Assembly: GCA_021323865.1 (NCBI GenBank)
Contig: JAJPKF010000012.1
Location: 62,001 to 126,000 of the forward strand
DNA: 64,000 nt
Direction: 5' to 3'
Source of the DNA: Pseudomonadota bacterium
GTDB lineage: Bacteria; Chloroflexota; UBA5177; JAJPKF01
A model generated the notes under the pieces. That model was given only the letters and a program-made list of their open reading frames with translations, searched no databases and was not told the DNA's origin. Shown here piece by piece: positions 1-8,743 of this stretch. Within the stretch, counting starts at the first letter, position 1; the number at the start of each line of letters is the position of its first letter. The position numbers were made by a program, and so were the translations under genes.

Positions 1-1
1 G

Positions 2-976
2 ATCCCATATCACATTGAGGGCCTTCGGTTCTATGAGCGGCCGGAAATCGTCCGCGTCCTGGACGCCCTGCGAGTGATTGCGGATCCTGAGGATCGTGAT
101 GCGTGGCGCGGACTTCTCACCCGTGTTCGCGGACTTGGGGCTCGCCGCGTTGCTCTTCTTTTGCCGGATGAGGGGCAACCTCTGCAACTGCTCGGCCGGG
201 ACCTGCCGGGTTTTCTCCCAGCCGCCGCACGTGCATCGGTTCGACTTCTCACCGAGTTGGTGCACCACGAAGCCGGCCGGCCGCCTCAAAGTGGCATGTT
301 GGTAGACACAATCAGACAAATCGTCGCCCACCTCGACGCCGTGCTGGGCCCGCTCGATTCAGCCGCCGAGAGCGAATCCGAGCAAGCCAACCTCGACGAG
401 CTTCTTTCCGTGGCGACTCAGTACGAAAGCTCCCGGGCGGCGAGCCGGCGCGACTTTCTCGATCACGTTACCCTGTCGGGTGGACCGTCATCGACGGCAT
501 CCGGCGTTCGCCTGATGACCCTGCATGGAGCAAAGGGCTCAGAATTCGACGTCGTTTTCATCACGGGTCTGGAAGACGGATTGCTTCCGCATCGGAAGGC
601 GTTCGAGGCACCGGATCAGGTGGAGGAGGAACGGAGACTGCTCTACGTAGGCATGACGAGACCCCGAAGCCGGCTATTCCTCACCTACGCTCGCACCCGG
701 GCCGTCGGGGGGCAACTCACCGCGAATCCTCCGTCTCGGTTTCTGGAGGAGATCCCACCTCAGTTGCTGACGGTTGAGTTTGGTGTGGGCCGCCGTCCTC
801 GCGACCGCTTGTCACGCGTCGACATCGGTGATAAGGTAGCCCATGCCCGCTGGGGTCACGGAGTGGTAGTGCAGGTCGAAGGGACCGGAAGAGATAGCAT
901 GGTTTCTATACTCTTCTTGGACGGCTCCCGTCAACGAGTGCAGCTTCGACACGCTCCACTGCAGCGGGTGCAATGA
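2..976 (+). CDS. UvrD/PcrA-family DNA helicase, C-terminal part (5' end outside window)
   Basis: The reading frame is open from base 2, so the start lies upstream; 324 residues are visible. It begins inside the 2A helicase domain (GLRFYERPEI). Superfamily 1 motif V (LHGAKGSEFDVVF, about residues 171-185) and motif VI (LLYVGMTRPRSRL, about 214-226) follow. The last 45 residues (RWGHGVVVQVEG) match the Tudor-like RNA polymerase-binding tail of PcrA/UvrD. These enzymes are ATP-driven 3'-5' helicases acting in repair and at stalled polymerase. Which paralogue this is (PcrA, UvrD, Rep) cannot be decided without the N-terminus. Confidence 0.9.
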   Translation: MPYHIEGLRFYERPEIVRVLDALRVIADPEDRDAWRGLLTRVRGLGARRVALLLPDEGQPLQLLGRDLPGFLPAAARASVRLLTELVHHEAGRPPQSGMLVDTIRQIVAHLDAVLGPLDSAAESESEQANLDELLSVATQYESSRAASRRDFLDHVTLSGGPSSTASGVRLMTLHGAKGSEFDVVFITGLEDGLLPHRKAFEAPDQVEEERRLLYVGMTRPRSRLFLTYARTRAVGGQLTANPPSRFLEEIPPQLLTVEFGVGRRPRDRLSRVDIGDKVAHARWGHGVVVQVEGTGRDSMVSILFLDGSRQRVQLRHAPLQRVQ

Positions 977-1000
977 GTCGGAAGTGCTACGAGTCACCTC

Positions 1001-2146
1001 ATGAGAAACCCCACCGGCCGCAGCCTGCCCAAGCTTTCGGGAGTCTTGAGCTACGTGCTGGTCATCGCGGCCCTCGCCCTGGCCATCCTATGGATCATTC
1101 CGGCAAACTATTACCTGATCATGCCCGGTCAGGCCCAAAGGGTTCTCCCAATGATCAGCATTCACGGCCACCACCGGTCATCGGGCCCGGGCGCCATATA
1201 TGACACCTATGTCAACGAGTACAAGGTGAGCCACCTGCTGTACCTGTTCCTCGGTCTCATGCGTAGTGATGTGAGCGTTGAGCCGGCGGCGCAGGTGAGC
1301 AGCGGGTGTCCCGACCAGCAGTATGAGCAGCAGCTGCTTGCCATGATGGACGACAGCAAGATTCAGGCGGAGGCGGCCGCCCTGCACGTTCTCGGGCATC
1401 GGATCCGAACCGAGCCGACACCGCAAATCGACGAGGTGAGCTGCAACTTTCCCGCGATCAGTATTCTCCGGCCCGGTGACCGCATTGTTGCCGTCGATGG
1501 TCATAGGATCACCGGTGCTGGGCCGCCCGGACAGTCGCTCCTGGAGGTGCAGCGCTATACCAGAATGCGTCCGCCGGGCAGCATCGTGAAGCTGCGGATA
1601 ATCCGCAACGGCCGAACAAGAACCGTGTCGGTGCCCACCAGACGCGCGGATAGCTTGGGAGACATCGTGAAGAGTGGTGGGCACACGACGATCGGTATCG
1701 TCATGTCGCTGCCCTTCAAGTTCCCGCTACGGGTTCATATCGACTCGGGCAATGTCGGTGGTCCCTCTGCCGGCCTCGCCTTTGCGCTTGGTCTCATTCA
1801 GCAGCTCACGGGCAGGGATTTGACGCACGGAAATCGAGTGGCCGTGACCGGAACCATTCAGTACGTCGACGTGAACCTTCCCCACGGCAAGCAGGGTTAC
1901 CGGGCTCTCGTGGGAGCAATTGGAGGGGCTCGACAAAAGGCGATTGCCGCACAGGCCGCCGGAGCCAAATACTTCCTGGTTCCGAGCGAGAACTACGCGG
2001 AGGCCCTCTCCGCACGCGTTCATCTCAAGGTCATTCCGGTGCGCACCCTGCATGACGCGCTCGAGGTTTTGCGCCACCTACCGATCGCAACTTCCGCACG
2101 AGGTGGCTCCGCAGAGGCAGCAAAGGCCGGACGGGCGCGAGGCTAG
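1001..2146 (+). CDS. Membrane-anchored PDZ / Lon-type (S16) serine protease, YlbL-like
   Basis: 381 residues. One N-terminal membrane segment (about residues 14-35) anchors an extracytoplasmic part. A PDZ domain (LRPGDRIVAVDG, about 160-175) is followed by a Lon-type proteolytic domain. The catalytic Ser is Ser256 in GGPSAG, and Lys313 in GGARQKAIAA fits the Lon dyad lysine. There is no AAA+ domain, as in Bacillus YlbL, so it should act without ATP, probably on membrane or secreted substrates. It starts 24 bases after the helicase. Its TAG stop lies in a CTAG shared with the stop of a minus-strand ORF. Confidence 0.88.
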   Translation: MRNPTGRSLPKLSGVLSYVLVIAALALAILWIIPANYYLIMPGQAQRVLPMISIHGHHRSSGPGAIYDTYVNEYKVSHLLYLFLGLMRSDVSVEPAAQVSSGCPDQQYEQQLLAMMDDSKIQAEAAALHVLGHRIRTEPTPQIDEVSCNFPAISILRPGDRIVAVDGHRITGAGPPGQSLLEVQRYTRMRPPGSIVKLRIIRNGRTRTVSVPTRRADSLGDIVKSGGHTTIGIVMSLPFKFPLRVHIDSGNVGGPSAGLAFALGLIQQLTGRDLTHGNRVAVTGTIQYVDVNLPHGKQGYRALVGAIGGARQKAIAAQAAGAKYFLVPSENYAEALSARVHLKVIPVRTLHDALEVLRHLPIATSARGGSAEAAKAGRARG

Positions 2147-2244
2147 CGGCGACTTCCGGCCCGGGCTTGCGCCTTGGCTCGTTCTTCGGCCCGCTTCCTG
2201 GCTTTTCGATGTTTGGCTTGCGCCACACGTTTACGCTTGTTCAA
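2143..2244 (-). CDS. Small very basic protein (33 residues), unrecognised
   Basis: Too short for most gene callers. It starts at a TTG inside the last codons of the response-regulator gene. A strong Shine-Dalgarno run (AGGGAGGGA) lies 8 bases before that TTG. It begins MNKRKRVAQAKHRK; 15 of 33 residues are Lys or Arg, and the rest is mainly Ala, Gln and Glu in what looks like one helix. It resembles small basic ribosome- or nucleic-acid-binding peptides in composition only; I recognise no family. The ribosome-binding site, the clean stop and the 14-base overlap with the upstream gene argue for translation coupled to the response regulator. Confidence 0.55.
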   Translation of the reverse strand: MNKRKRVAQAKHRKARKRAEERAKAQARAGSRR

Positions 2245-2941
2245 CGGTCAGGTCCCTCCCTGGAAAGATGTATCCTACCCCTCGCAGCGTGCGGATGAAG
2301 GAAGGGTCCTCGGGATTATCATCCAGCTTCTCTCGCAATCGTCGCACATATACCTTGAGATACTGAGCCTCGTCGCGGTACTCCGGCCCCCAGACACGCC
2401 CCAGCAGCTCTTCCTGCGATACTACGCGGCCCCGGGCATTCACCAGGTGGTACAGAACGCTGTATTCCGTCGGAGTGAGGTCGATTGACCCGCCGTTGAG
2501 GAACACGCGACGTTGCCCGAAATCGATCCGGAGAGGCCCATAGGAGAACTCTGCCTCCTCTTGAGGTGGCGCGCCCGCTCGAACGCGCCGGATCACCGCA
2601 TCCACCCGAGCCATCAGCTCCTTGGGGCCGAATGGCTTGACGATGTAGTCGTCGGCGCCCAGCTCAAGCCCGAGAACCTTGTCGTCCTCGAGGCCCTTTG
2701 CCGTGAGGAGGATGATGGGGACATCACTGGAGGACCGGAGCCGGCGAGTTACCTCAAAGCCTGTGAGACCTGGCATGGCAACATCCAGGATCACGATGTC
2801 GGGGCGCTCACGTTCGACCATGCGCAGGGCATCCCAGCCGTTGTCCGTTTTGCTCACCTCGTAGTCGGGTCGGTGGAACGCGAAGGCCAGAGCGACGATG
2901 TCTGCAACCTCGGGCTCGTCGTCGACGACCAGAACCTTCAT
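2231..2941 (-). CDS. OmpR/KdpE-family response regulator
   Basis: 236 residues. A receiver domain begins with the acidic pocket VVDDEPE; the phosphorylated Asp is Asp53 in ILDVAMPG, with the switch Thr and Lys (LLTAKG, VKPFG). A winged-helix DNA-binding domain (LTPTEYSVLYHLV to IRTLRGVGYIF) follows. The ATG at 2941 overlaps the stop of the histidine kinase gene as ATGA, so the two are translationally coupled and form a cognate pair. The frame is open further upstream, but that stretch is antisense-like sequence inside the kinase and the receiver fold starts exactly at this ATG. Target genes are not visible. Confidence 0.93.
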   Translation of the reverse strand: MKVLVVDDEPEVADIVALAFAFHRPDYEVSKTDNGWDALRMVERERPDIVILDVAMPGLTGFEVTRRLRSSSDVPIILLTAKGLEDDKVLGLELGADDYIVKPFGPKELMARVDAVIRRVRAGAPPQEEAEFSYGPLRIDFGQRRVFLNGGSIDLTPTEYSVLYHLVNARGRVVSQEELLGRVWGPEYRDEAQYLKVYVRRLREKLDDNPEDPSFIRTLRGVGYIFPGRDLTVEQA

Positions 2942-4905
2942 GCTTCCACGTCCGAGCGGGGCAGCGAGAAGCTGAAGGTCGTCCCTCGACCCGGCCAGCT
3001 GTCCACCCAGATATGGCCACCGTGCAGCTCGACCAGGGAGCGGCAGATTGCGAGCCCCAGGCCAGCTCCCTCCGCAAGCTTCGTATCCGACTCGCCTCGA
3101 TAGAACTTCTCGAAGATGCGCTTCTGTTCCTCGAGTGGGATGCCCGGACCTTGGTCGTGTACGCTCACCGTGACCTCCCGCTCGCCGACGCACATGGAGA
3201 CGTCCACCGGCATGTTCTCCGGCCCATACTTGCAGGCGTTTCCAACCAGGTTGGTCAGGACTTGCTGGATGCGATTCCGATCCAGCAGCACGCGGGCCGA
3301 CTGGATGTCCTTCAGGTGTATGGTCTGGCCCCGAGGCTGCCTGGCGACGGTCATGGCCTCGACGGTCTCGACGACAACCTCGCCGACATCGAGCAACTGC
3401 CGGTTCAAGTGGATTCGACCGTCCTGAATCTGGATCATCTCCAGCAGCTGCTCGACCATCCCCATGAGCCGGTCCGTGTTGCGGCTGATGCCGTCGATCA
3501 GACGAGTTTGGAGCGGTGACAGCGTATTCGCTTCTCCTTCGAGCAAGTCGACCGATCCCTTGATGACCGTCAAGGGGGTGCGCAGATCATGTGAGACCGC
3601 CGCGAGGAAATCAGACTTCAGGCGATCCAACTCCCGGAGTGCCTGCGCTTGGCTCGCCTCTTCCAATAGGCGCGCGTTGTCGATGGCAGTGGCCGCCAGA
3701 TTCGCGAAGATCTCCAGCGCCTGAATGGTGTCAATGCTCGGGATGCGCCGGTCGAGCGGCTCGTCGATGGAGATGATTCCAATCAGTCCGTGCTCTCGCG
3801 TCTCGAGAGGAATCAAGAGGGAGTGCTCAGGTCTCCACTCGCCCTCGGCGGCGTGGACGCCGGGACGAACGTAGAGATAGGGCTTCTTATCCGGGTCCTG
3901 CAATGCACTTGGATGAACTTCAACAAGATATGAGCGGCTCACCCGGAAGCGAGGGTCCATGAGAGAACGGATCAGCTCAGGGGGCGTGGGCGGCTCCACA
4001 ATCTGCCAGTCGATCCCATATGCAGCCCGACAGAGGGCCGCACCGGTCTGCTCATCAAAGAGCCGCACGACGACCGCGCCGAAGCCGCCGGTCTCCCCGA
4101 TTGCCGAAGCAATCTTGGCCAGCAACGCATCCAATCCGAGCTGAAGCCGGAAGGCGTTACCCATCTCGAGGATGCTCTCCAGCTGCCGAGTCTTCTGCTG
4201 GAGGCTGGAGCTTCGGGCCACTTCGTCCTCATACAGCTTCCGTCGTTCACCTTCTGCCGTATCCCGCATGGTGCGCTCGTGCTCCACGCGCAGAACGGTC
4301 TCCTTGATGACAGCGGCGACGAGCAGCATGACACCCGCGGCGCCGGCGGTCCAGGGATTCGCCCAGCCGGGCACATGAGAGGCATAGATCAATGGTGCGC
4401 AGAAGACGGCGAGCACCACCGCGGTGATCGCGGCAGCCTCGGGAATCCGGTAGAAGTACGCCGCGAAGACCACGATGAGAAAGAAGATCGGCTGGTAGCG
4501 ACTCGTGGGGCCGCCCGTAAATGCGACCCCCAGGCTGACCAGAGCCGTGTCCAGGAGGCTCACGCCTAGGAACAGGCGGTCGTCATGGTCCCGCCACGGG
4601 AACCGATGAATGAAGAACGTGAAAGCGAAGGCGGCCGCGGCCAGTGGCGTTATCCGCTCAATGAGCGTGATCGAGGTTGGCGGAATGGCCATCAGCGCCA
4701 CGGCCAGCAAGCCGGCAAGCCAGTGAAGCCAGATCGAGACCTTCGCCATGACGATCCGAGGGTCGTCGATGTCCCTCGGCCTGATCCAGGCCAACCACTC
4801 GTCGGCCCGTTGCGGAAGGGAAGCCGTCTCCGGCCCGGAGGTGTCGCCCGATGTCAGCACGCCGGAGTGGCCCACGACTTCCGTTTTCACGGCAGCATCA
4901 GCCAT
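2938..4905 (-). CDS. Membrane sensor histidine kinase with GAF domain
   Basis: 655 residues. After about 50 soluble residues come five or six membrane segments (about 55-200), a linker that looks coiled-coil, a GAF-like domain (about 250-415), a HisKA domain with phosphoacceptor His439 (AVSHDLRTPL) and a HATPase domain with N box (NLVGNACKYG), G1 (DQGPGIP) and G2 (GAGLGLAIC). The compact membrane domain has no large extracellular loop, so it probably senses something within the membrane; the GAF part suggests a second, cytoplasmic ligand. Its partner is the downstream regulator. The start has no clear Shine-Dalgarno. Confidence 0.92.
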   Translation of the reverse strand: MADAAVKTEVVGHSGVLTSGDTSGPETASLPQRADEWLAWIRPRDIDDPRIVMAKVSIWLHWLAGLLAVALMAIPPTSITLIERITPLAAAAFAFTFFIHRFPWRDHDDRLFLGVSLLDTALVSLGVAFTGGPTSRYQPIFFLIVVFAAYFYRIPEAAAITAVVLAVFCAPLIYASHVPGWANPWTAGAAGVMLLVAAVIKETVLRVEHERTMRDTAEGERRKLYEDEVARSSSLQQKTRQLESILEMGNAFRLQLGLDALLAKIASAIGETGGFGAVVVRLFDEQTGAALCRAAYGIDWQIVEPPTPPELIRSLMDPRFRVSRSYLVEVHPSALQDPDKKPYLYVRPGVHAAEGEWRPEHSLLIPLETREHGLIGIISIDEPLDRRIPSIDTIQALEIFANLAATAIDNARLLEEASQAQALRELDRLKSDFLAAVSHDLRTPLTVIKGSVDLLEGEANTLSPLQTRLIDGISRNTDRLMGMVEQLLEMIQIQDGRIHLNRQLLDVGEVVVETVEAMTVARQPRGQTIHLKDIQSARVLLDRNRIQQVLTNLVGNACKYGPENMPVDVSMCVGEREVTVSVHDQGPGIPLEEQKRIFEKFYRGESDTKLAEGAGLGLAICRSLVELHGGHIWVDSWPGRGTTFSFSLPRSDVEA

Positions 4906-4968
4906 TTGGGCGCGGAGCGCCGTTCGCCTCGGCCAGCGATTTTCCAGCCACGTCGTGCAATTCTAGCC

Positions 4969-5475
4969 ATGTGGAGCGCGCTGGATTATCATACCGATGA
5001 TGCAAACATCCACGCTTGCGACCCTGTGAATCGGAGCGCCGTCCCATGGTTATGCGGCCTGGGTGCCGCGCTCTGCATGTGGGGTCTGGCCAGCCCTGGA
5101 GTGGCTAATCTCCATCCGGCGGAGCGTCCCGTCATCCTAGTGCTGCTGCTCGCCGTTGCAGCCTGCACAGGGCTGCTGTGTGGCGCCGTCATCGTTCGCC
5201 GGCTGCAGGACCCTCATGCGTACCTTGCTGCGGCCACGGCCGGCTCAATCGCCGGTGGCATCAGCGGAGCAGTGTATGCGTTGGTCATGGGGATTGCCTT
5301 CGTGGGCACATTTGGGGGCGCTCCCGTCGGTTGGCTTGACGCTCTGCTGGTCGTGCTCTCCTATCCTGTCTTCGCAGGACTGGGCGCCTGCATTGGCGGA
5401 CTGATGGGGGCTTGTCTGGCCGTTGTCGTGGCGGTCATCAGCAGCAGGATGACGCGATTGCATCGAGCGGGCTGA
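4969..5475 (+). CDS. Hypothetical small membrane protein
   Basis: 168 residues with four predicted membrane segments (about 20-38, 46-66, 76-102 and 120-150), rich in Ala, Gly and Val. The last two segments are glycine-rich (GSIAGGISGAVYA; GLGACIGGLMGA), as in small helix-packed membrane proteins. I recognise no family. The ATG at 4969 is the first start outside the divergent kinase gene; reading further upstream would run antisense through that gene. It converges with cysS, 66 bases away. Confidence 0.6.
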   Translation: MWSALDYHTDDANIHACDPVNRSAVPWLCGLGAALCMWGLASPGVANLHPAERPVILVLLLAVAACTGLLCGAVIVRRLQDPHAYLAAATAGSIAGGISGAVYALVMGIAFVGTFGGAPVGWLDALLVVLSYPVFAGLGACIGGLMGACLAVVVAVISSRMTRLHRAG

Positions 5476-5541
5476 ATCGTATGCTTCATGGTCCGTGCCC
5501 CCGAGCGGTTCGCGTCAATTCACGGTTCGGTGTTGCGCCGT

Positions 5542-6978
5542 TTACGCGCCCGACCTGGCAGCACGTTTTATCCAACGTTGTCCCGCGCTGCCGTCTCTAA
5601 CCTCGACTCCACGTTCCGCCAGCTCGTCTCGAAGCTGATCTGACAGCCGCCAGTCGCGAGCGCGACGGGCGGTCTCGCGGCGAAAGATAAGCTGCTGCTC
5701 CTCTTCGGTCAGCTCCACGCTCCCTCGTGCCCGCGTGAGGAGATCAAGTCCCAGGACTCGGTCGAACTGCTCCACAAGGTGGAGCTTGGTCACGGGGGAC
5801 AAGCTTCCGGCGACCAGGTCCTGGACCAACGCCAGAGCGCTGGGCATCGAGAGGTCGTCGTTTATCGCCTCGAGGAATGCGAGTCTTACCTCGTCGCCCT
5901 TGCCTTCGTCTCCGCTCTCGGGCTCCTGCAGCAGCTGGGCGACGTCGTCGATCAGACGGGATAGGCCGGTCTGCGCAGCTGCCAGCGAGTCGTTCGTGAG
6001 GCTCAGAGTCGTCCGATAGTGTGCCTGGAGGAGGAAGTACCGGAAGGCCAAGGGATCAATGCCACGCTCGGCAAGCTGGGCAACGGTGATGGTGTTTCCG
6101 AGAGACTTTGCCATCCGCTCATCGGCGATGAGAAGATGCGCCCCATGCACCCAGAAACCGACGAAGCGCTCTCCGCTGACCGCTTCACTTTGAGCCCGTT
6201 CGTCCTCGTGGTGGGGGAAGAGGTTGTCGATGCCTCCCGTATGAATGTCGATCTGGGGACCCAGCAGATCGGACGCCATCACGGAGCACTCGATGTGCCA
6301 GCCCGGGAAGCCTCTGCCCCAGGGGCTGTCCCAGTTCATGAGCCGCGAGGGATCTCCCTTCTTCCAGAGAGCGAAGTCGGCGGGGTCCCGTTTGTCCAGC
6401 TCGACCTCCACGCGTTGGCCGGCGATGAGGTCGTCCTGACGGTTGCCCGATAGCTCGCCGTATGAGGGAAACGTGCGCACGCTGAAGTACACGTTGCCGT
6501 CGGCCTCGTAAGCATGTCCTTGCTCGATGAGCTTCTCGATCATCTGAATCATTTGGGCGATGAACTGCGATGCTCGAGGTCTGGCCCGGGGCGGCAGGAC
6601 ATTGAGGCGAGCCTCGTCTTGCAGATACGCATCGGTGTAGAAGGCCACGACTTCGTCGACGGTCTTCCCCTCCCCGCGGGCCGCTTCTTCCACCCGATCA
6701 ACGCCGGTGTCTGCCACCTCATTCCGCAGGTGGCCCACGTCAGTGATGTTCTTGACGTGGTCGACCTGGTACCCGTTGTACTCCAGGACCCTGCGAAGGA
6801 CGTCAGCCGCGACAAACGAACGCATGTTGCCGATATGGCTAAAGTGGTAGACGGTCGGACCGCAGCTGTACATCAGGACACGAGGCGGCCGCAATGGCCG
6901 AAACACTTCCTTTCGGCGCCCCAGCGTGTTGTACAGTCGTAGTGGTGAAGCGGCAGGGACCCTGGCCGGTTCAGTCAT
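5542..6978 (-). CDS. cysS: Cysteinyl-tRNA synthetase
   Basis: 478 residues, normal for the family. It charges tRNA-Cys with cysteine. Class I signatures: the zinc ligand Cys39 in CGPTVY, the HIGH-type motif HFSHIG at 45-50, further zinc ligands in HIECSVM and HHEDE, and the KMSKS-type motif RMAKS. The C-terminal DALR/anticodon part is present. An in-frame GTG 12 codons upstream is possible, but the ATG at 6978 gives the usual N-terminus. There is no Shine-Dalgarno; a TACAAT box ends 5 bases before the ATG, suggesting a leaderless message. Confidence 0.96.
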   Translation of the reverse strand: MTEPARVPAASPLRLYNTLGRRKEVFRPLRPPRVLMYSCGPTVYHFSHIGNMRSFVAADVLRRVLEYNGYQVDHVKNITDVGHLRNEVADTGVDRVEEAARGEGKTVDEVVAFYTDAYLQDEARLNVLPPRARPRASQFIAQMIQMIEKLIEQGHAYEADGNVYFSVRTFPSYGELSGNRQDDLIAGQRVEVELDKRDPADFALWKKGDPSRLMNWDSPWGRGFPGWHIECSVMASDLLGPQIDIHTGGIDNLFPHHEDERAQSEAVSGERFVGFWVHGAHLLIADERMAKSLGNTITVAQLAERGIDPLAFRYFLLQAHYRTTLSLTNDSLAAAQTGLSRLIDDVAQLLQEPESGDEGKGDEVRLAFLEAINDDLSMPSALALVQDLVAGSLSPVTKLHLVEQFDRVLGLDLLTRARGSVELTEEEQQLIFRRETARRARDWRLSDQLRDELAERGVEVRDGSAGQRWIKRAARSGA

Positions 6979-6983
6979 GGTGC

Positions 6984-6989
6984 ATTGTA
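6984..6989 (-). promoter_or_regulatory. Putative -10 box (TACAAT) for a leaderless cysS message
   Basis: TACAAT (5 of 6 to TATAAT) lies 5 bases before the cysS ATG on the minus strand, where transcription would begin at or next to the start codon. No convincing -35 box and no ribosome-binding site are seen. The same arrangement precedes the NfeD-like gene at 46296. Confidence 0.4.
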
Positions 6990-7014
6990 GTGAGGTCTGT
7001 CTCGGGCCTGGCAT

Positions 7015-7506
7015 GTGCCGGGAGATAGATTAGGAGCTCTTCTGGACAGCGCAGTCTCAGATCTTCCTCCCTTTATCCCCAGGGCAAAACTACGACCAAC
7101 ACGCAGCCATCGGGGGCGGGTTCGCATCGCAACACTCTCGGCCCTGTCGGCTGTCTCCGTTGCGGTGTGGCTGGTCGTGCTCTTTACCATTGCTCCGCAC
7201 CGGCTTCTGACATATCTGGCCTTCTTTGTGCCCCTTTTCATCCTGGTCACGACAGGGGTCGGGGGCTTGCTCTTGACCTTCCGACTTGCCCTCCCCGCCG
7301 AAGAAGACGCGGCGCTCGCCGTGGCGCTGCGGCGAGGAGGACTGCTGGCCACGGTGGTCGTCATCAGTCTGGCCCTCGCCGCGGCGAACAAGGAGTCCCT
7401 TCTCGGCTTTATCCTGACTCTTGTCATTGCAGCGGCAATGGAATCGGCATGTTCCATCCGCTCGACGCCTGAGTCAGGCCGGGCTGCGTCCCTTCACAAG
7501 CCGTAG
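7015..7506 (+). CDS. Hypothetical membrane protein
   Basis: 163 residues from a GTG at 7015. A soluble basic N-terminus of about 35 residues is followed by hydrophobic segments at about 40-60, 66-88 and 105-140, the last probably two helices. No motif of a known family is visible. The gene is divergent from cysS and lies before sucC. The start is uncertain because no Shine-Dalgarno is seen; a shorter product from an internal GTG would keep all membrane segments. Confidence 0.55.
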   Translation: MPGDRLGALLDSAVSDLPPFIPRAKLRPTRSHRGRVRIATLSALSAVSVAVWLVVLFTIAPHRLLTYLAFFVPLFILVTTGVGGLLLTFRLALPAEEDAALAVALRRGGLLATVVVISLALAAANKESLLGFILTLVIAAAMESACSIRSTPESGRAASLHKP

Positions 7507-7597
7507 CCCCATCGACCGGTCTCCGCTTGAGGTGCCACGGCCGCCGCGATCGAGAGGCCGTTGGGTCGCTGGAATAATGGTGCGGCAGGGGGATCGA

Positions 7598-8743
7598 ATG
7601 AAGCTGCAAGAGTTTATGGCCAAGGGACTGCTGCGGGAGTCGGGCATACCCGTACCGGCAGGGGAGGTGGCCGAGACGCCGGAGGCCGTGGCCGCGATCG
7701 CCGATCGGCTCGGGTATCCGGTGGCAATCAAGGCTCAGGTGCTGGTGGGTGGCCGAGGCAAGGCTGGCGGTATCAAGGTGGCAGGCACACCCGAGGAGGC
7801 GCGCCCGGCGGCTGAGTCGATTCTCGGCATGGATCTGAAGGGCCTGCGAGTCGGCAAGGTCTTGGTCGAACAGGGGATCGAGATCCAATCCGAGTATTAC
7901 GCCGGATTGGTGGTCGACCGATCGCATCGAAGCACGGCAATGATCATCAGTGAAATGGGTGGAGTTGACATCGAGGAGGTGGCCAGGGACCACCCGGAAG
8001 CCATTCATCGATTGTCGATTGATCCGGCCTATGGACTTTTGCCATTCCAGGTGAATGCGGCCATCTATCAGGCTGGACTGCAGGGGCCGCTCCGGGAGAT
8101 CGCCGCTATCATCACCGGTCTGGCCGAGATGTCCCAGGCGCGGGATGCCGTCCTTGCCGAGATCAATCCGCTGGTTGTGACGAAGGACGGTCGAGCTATG
8201 GCGGCCGATGCCAAGGTGGAAATCGACGACAGCGCGCTCTTCCGGCAGCCCGATCTTGCGCAGTTTCGCGAGGAGACCGCTGATGATCCCTTGGAGCTTC
8301 TCGCGAGCCAGCAGGGGCTCCCCTATGTGCGGCTCGATGGCAACATCGGGATCATCGGGAATGGGGCGGGATTGGTGATGATGACGCTTGACGTCGTCCG
8401 ACAGGTTGGTGGCCGCCCCGCGAACTTCCTGGATATCGGTGGCGGCGCCCGAGCGGAGGTGGTGCGAAAGGCAATCGAGATTGTGCTGCAGGATGAAAAA
8501 GTCGAGGGTATCGTTCTGAACATCTTCGGCGGCATTACCCGGGGGGACGAAGTGGCCAGGGGCCTGTTGGAGGCGTCATCACAGCTTGATTTGCGCGTTC
8601 CGATTGCCATTCGCCTGGCCGGTACCAGGGCCGCGGAGGGCCTGGCGGTACTGGAGGACAGTCCCTTTGTGCCCGCAGCCGACGTCCAGACGGCAGCTCG
8701 CGAGGTAATGAGCGCAATCAAAGACAGTGGACGAAACCAATGA
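7598..8743 (+). CDS. sucC: Succinyl-CoA synthetase (ADP/GDP-forming), beta subunit
   Basis: 381 residues. An ATP-grasp domain begins MKLQEFMAKGLLRESGIPV with the nucleotide loop VLVGGRGKAGG at about 46-56. The ligase domain carries GNGAGLVM and the conserved IFGGITRGDEVA. It couples succinyl-CoA and succinate to nucleoside triphosphate synthesis in the TCA cycle. The ATG at 7598 has a good ribosome-binding site (CAGGGGGA); the frame is open 59 codons further upstream, but that part has no homology. It overlaps sucD by ATGA. Confidence 0.96.
   Translation: MKLQEFMAKGLLRESGIPVPAGEVAETPEAVAAIADRLGYPVAIKAQVLVGGRGKAGGIKVAGTPEEARPAAESILGMDLKGLRVGKVLVEQGIEIQSEYYAGLVVDRSHRSTAMIISEMGGVDIEEVARDHPEAIHRLSIDPAYGLLPFQVNAAIYQAGLQGPLREIAAIITGLAEMSQARDAVLAEINPLVVTKDGRAMAADAKVEIDDSALFRQPDLAQFREETADDPLELLASQQGLPYVRLDGNIGIIGNGAGLVMMTLDVVRQVGGRPANFLDIGGGARAEVVRKAIEIVLQDEKVEGIVLNIFGGITRGDEVARGLLEASSQLDLRVPIAIRLAGTRAAEGLAVLEDSPFVPAADVQTAAREVMSAIKDSGRNQ

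Noticed and set aside
4585-4968. Upstream extension of the membrane protein at 4969
   Set aside because: This part of the open frame is antisense to the histidine kinase gene, is Arg/Gly/Pro-rich, and has no homology-like features.
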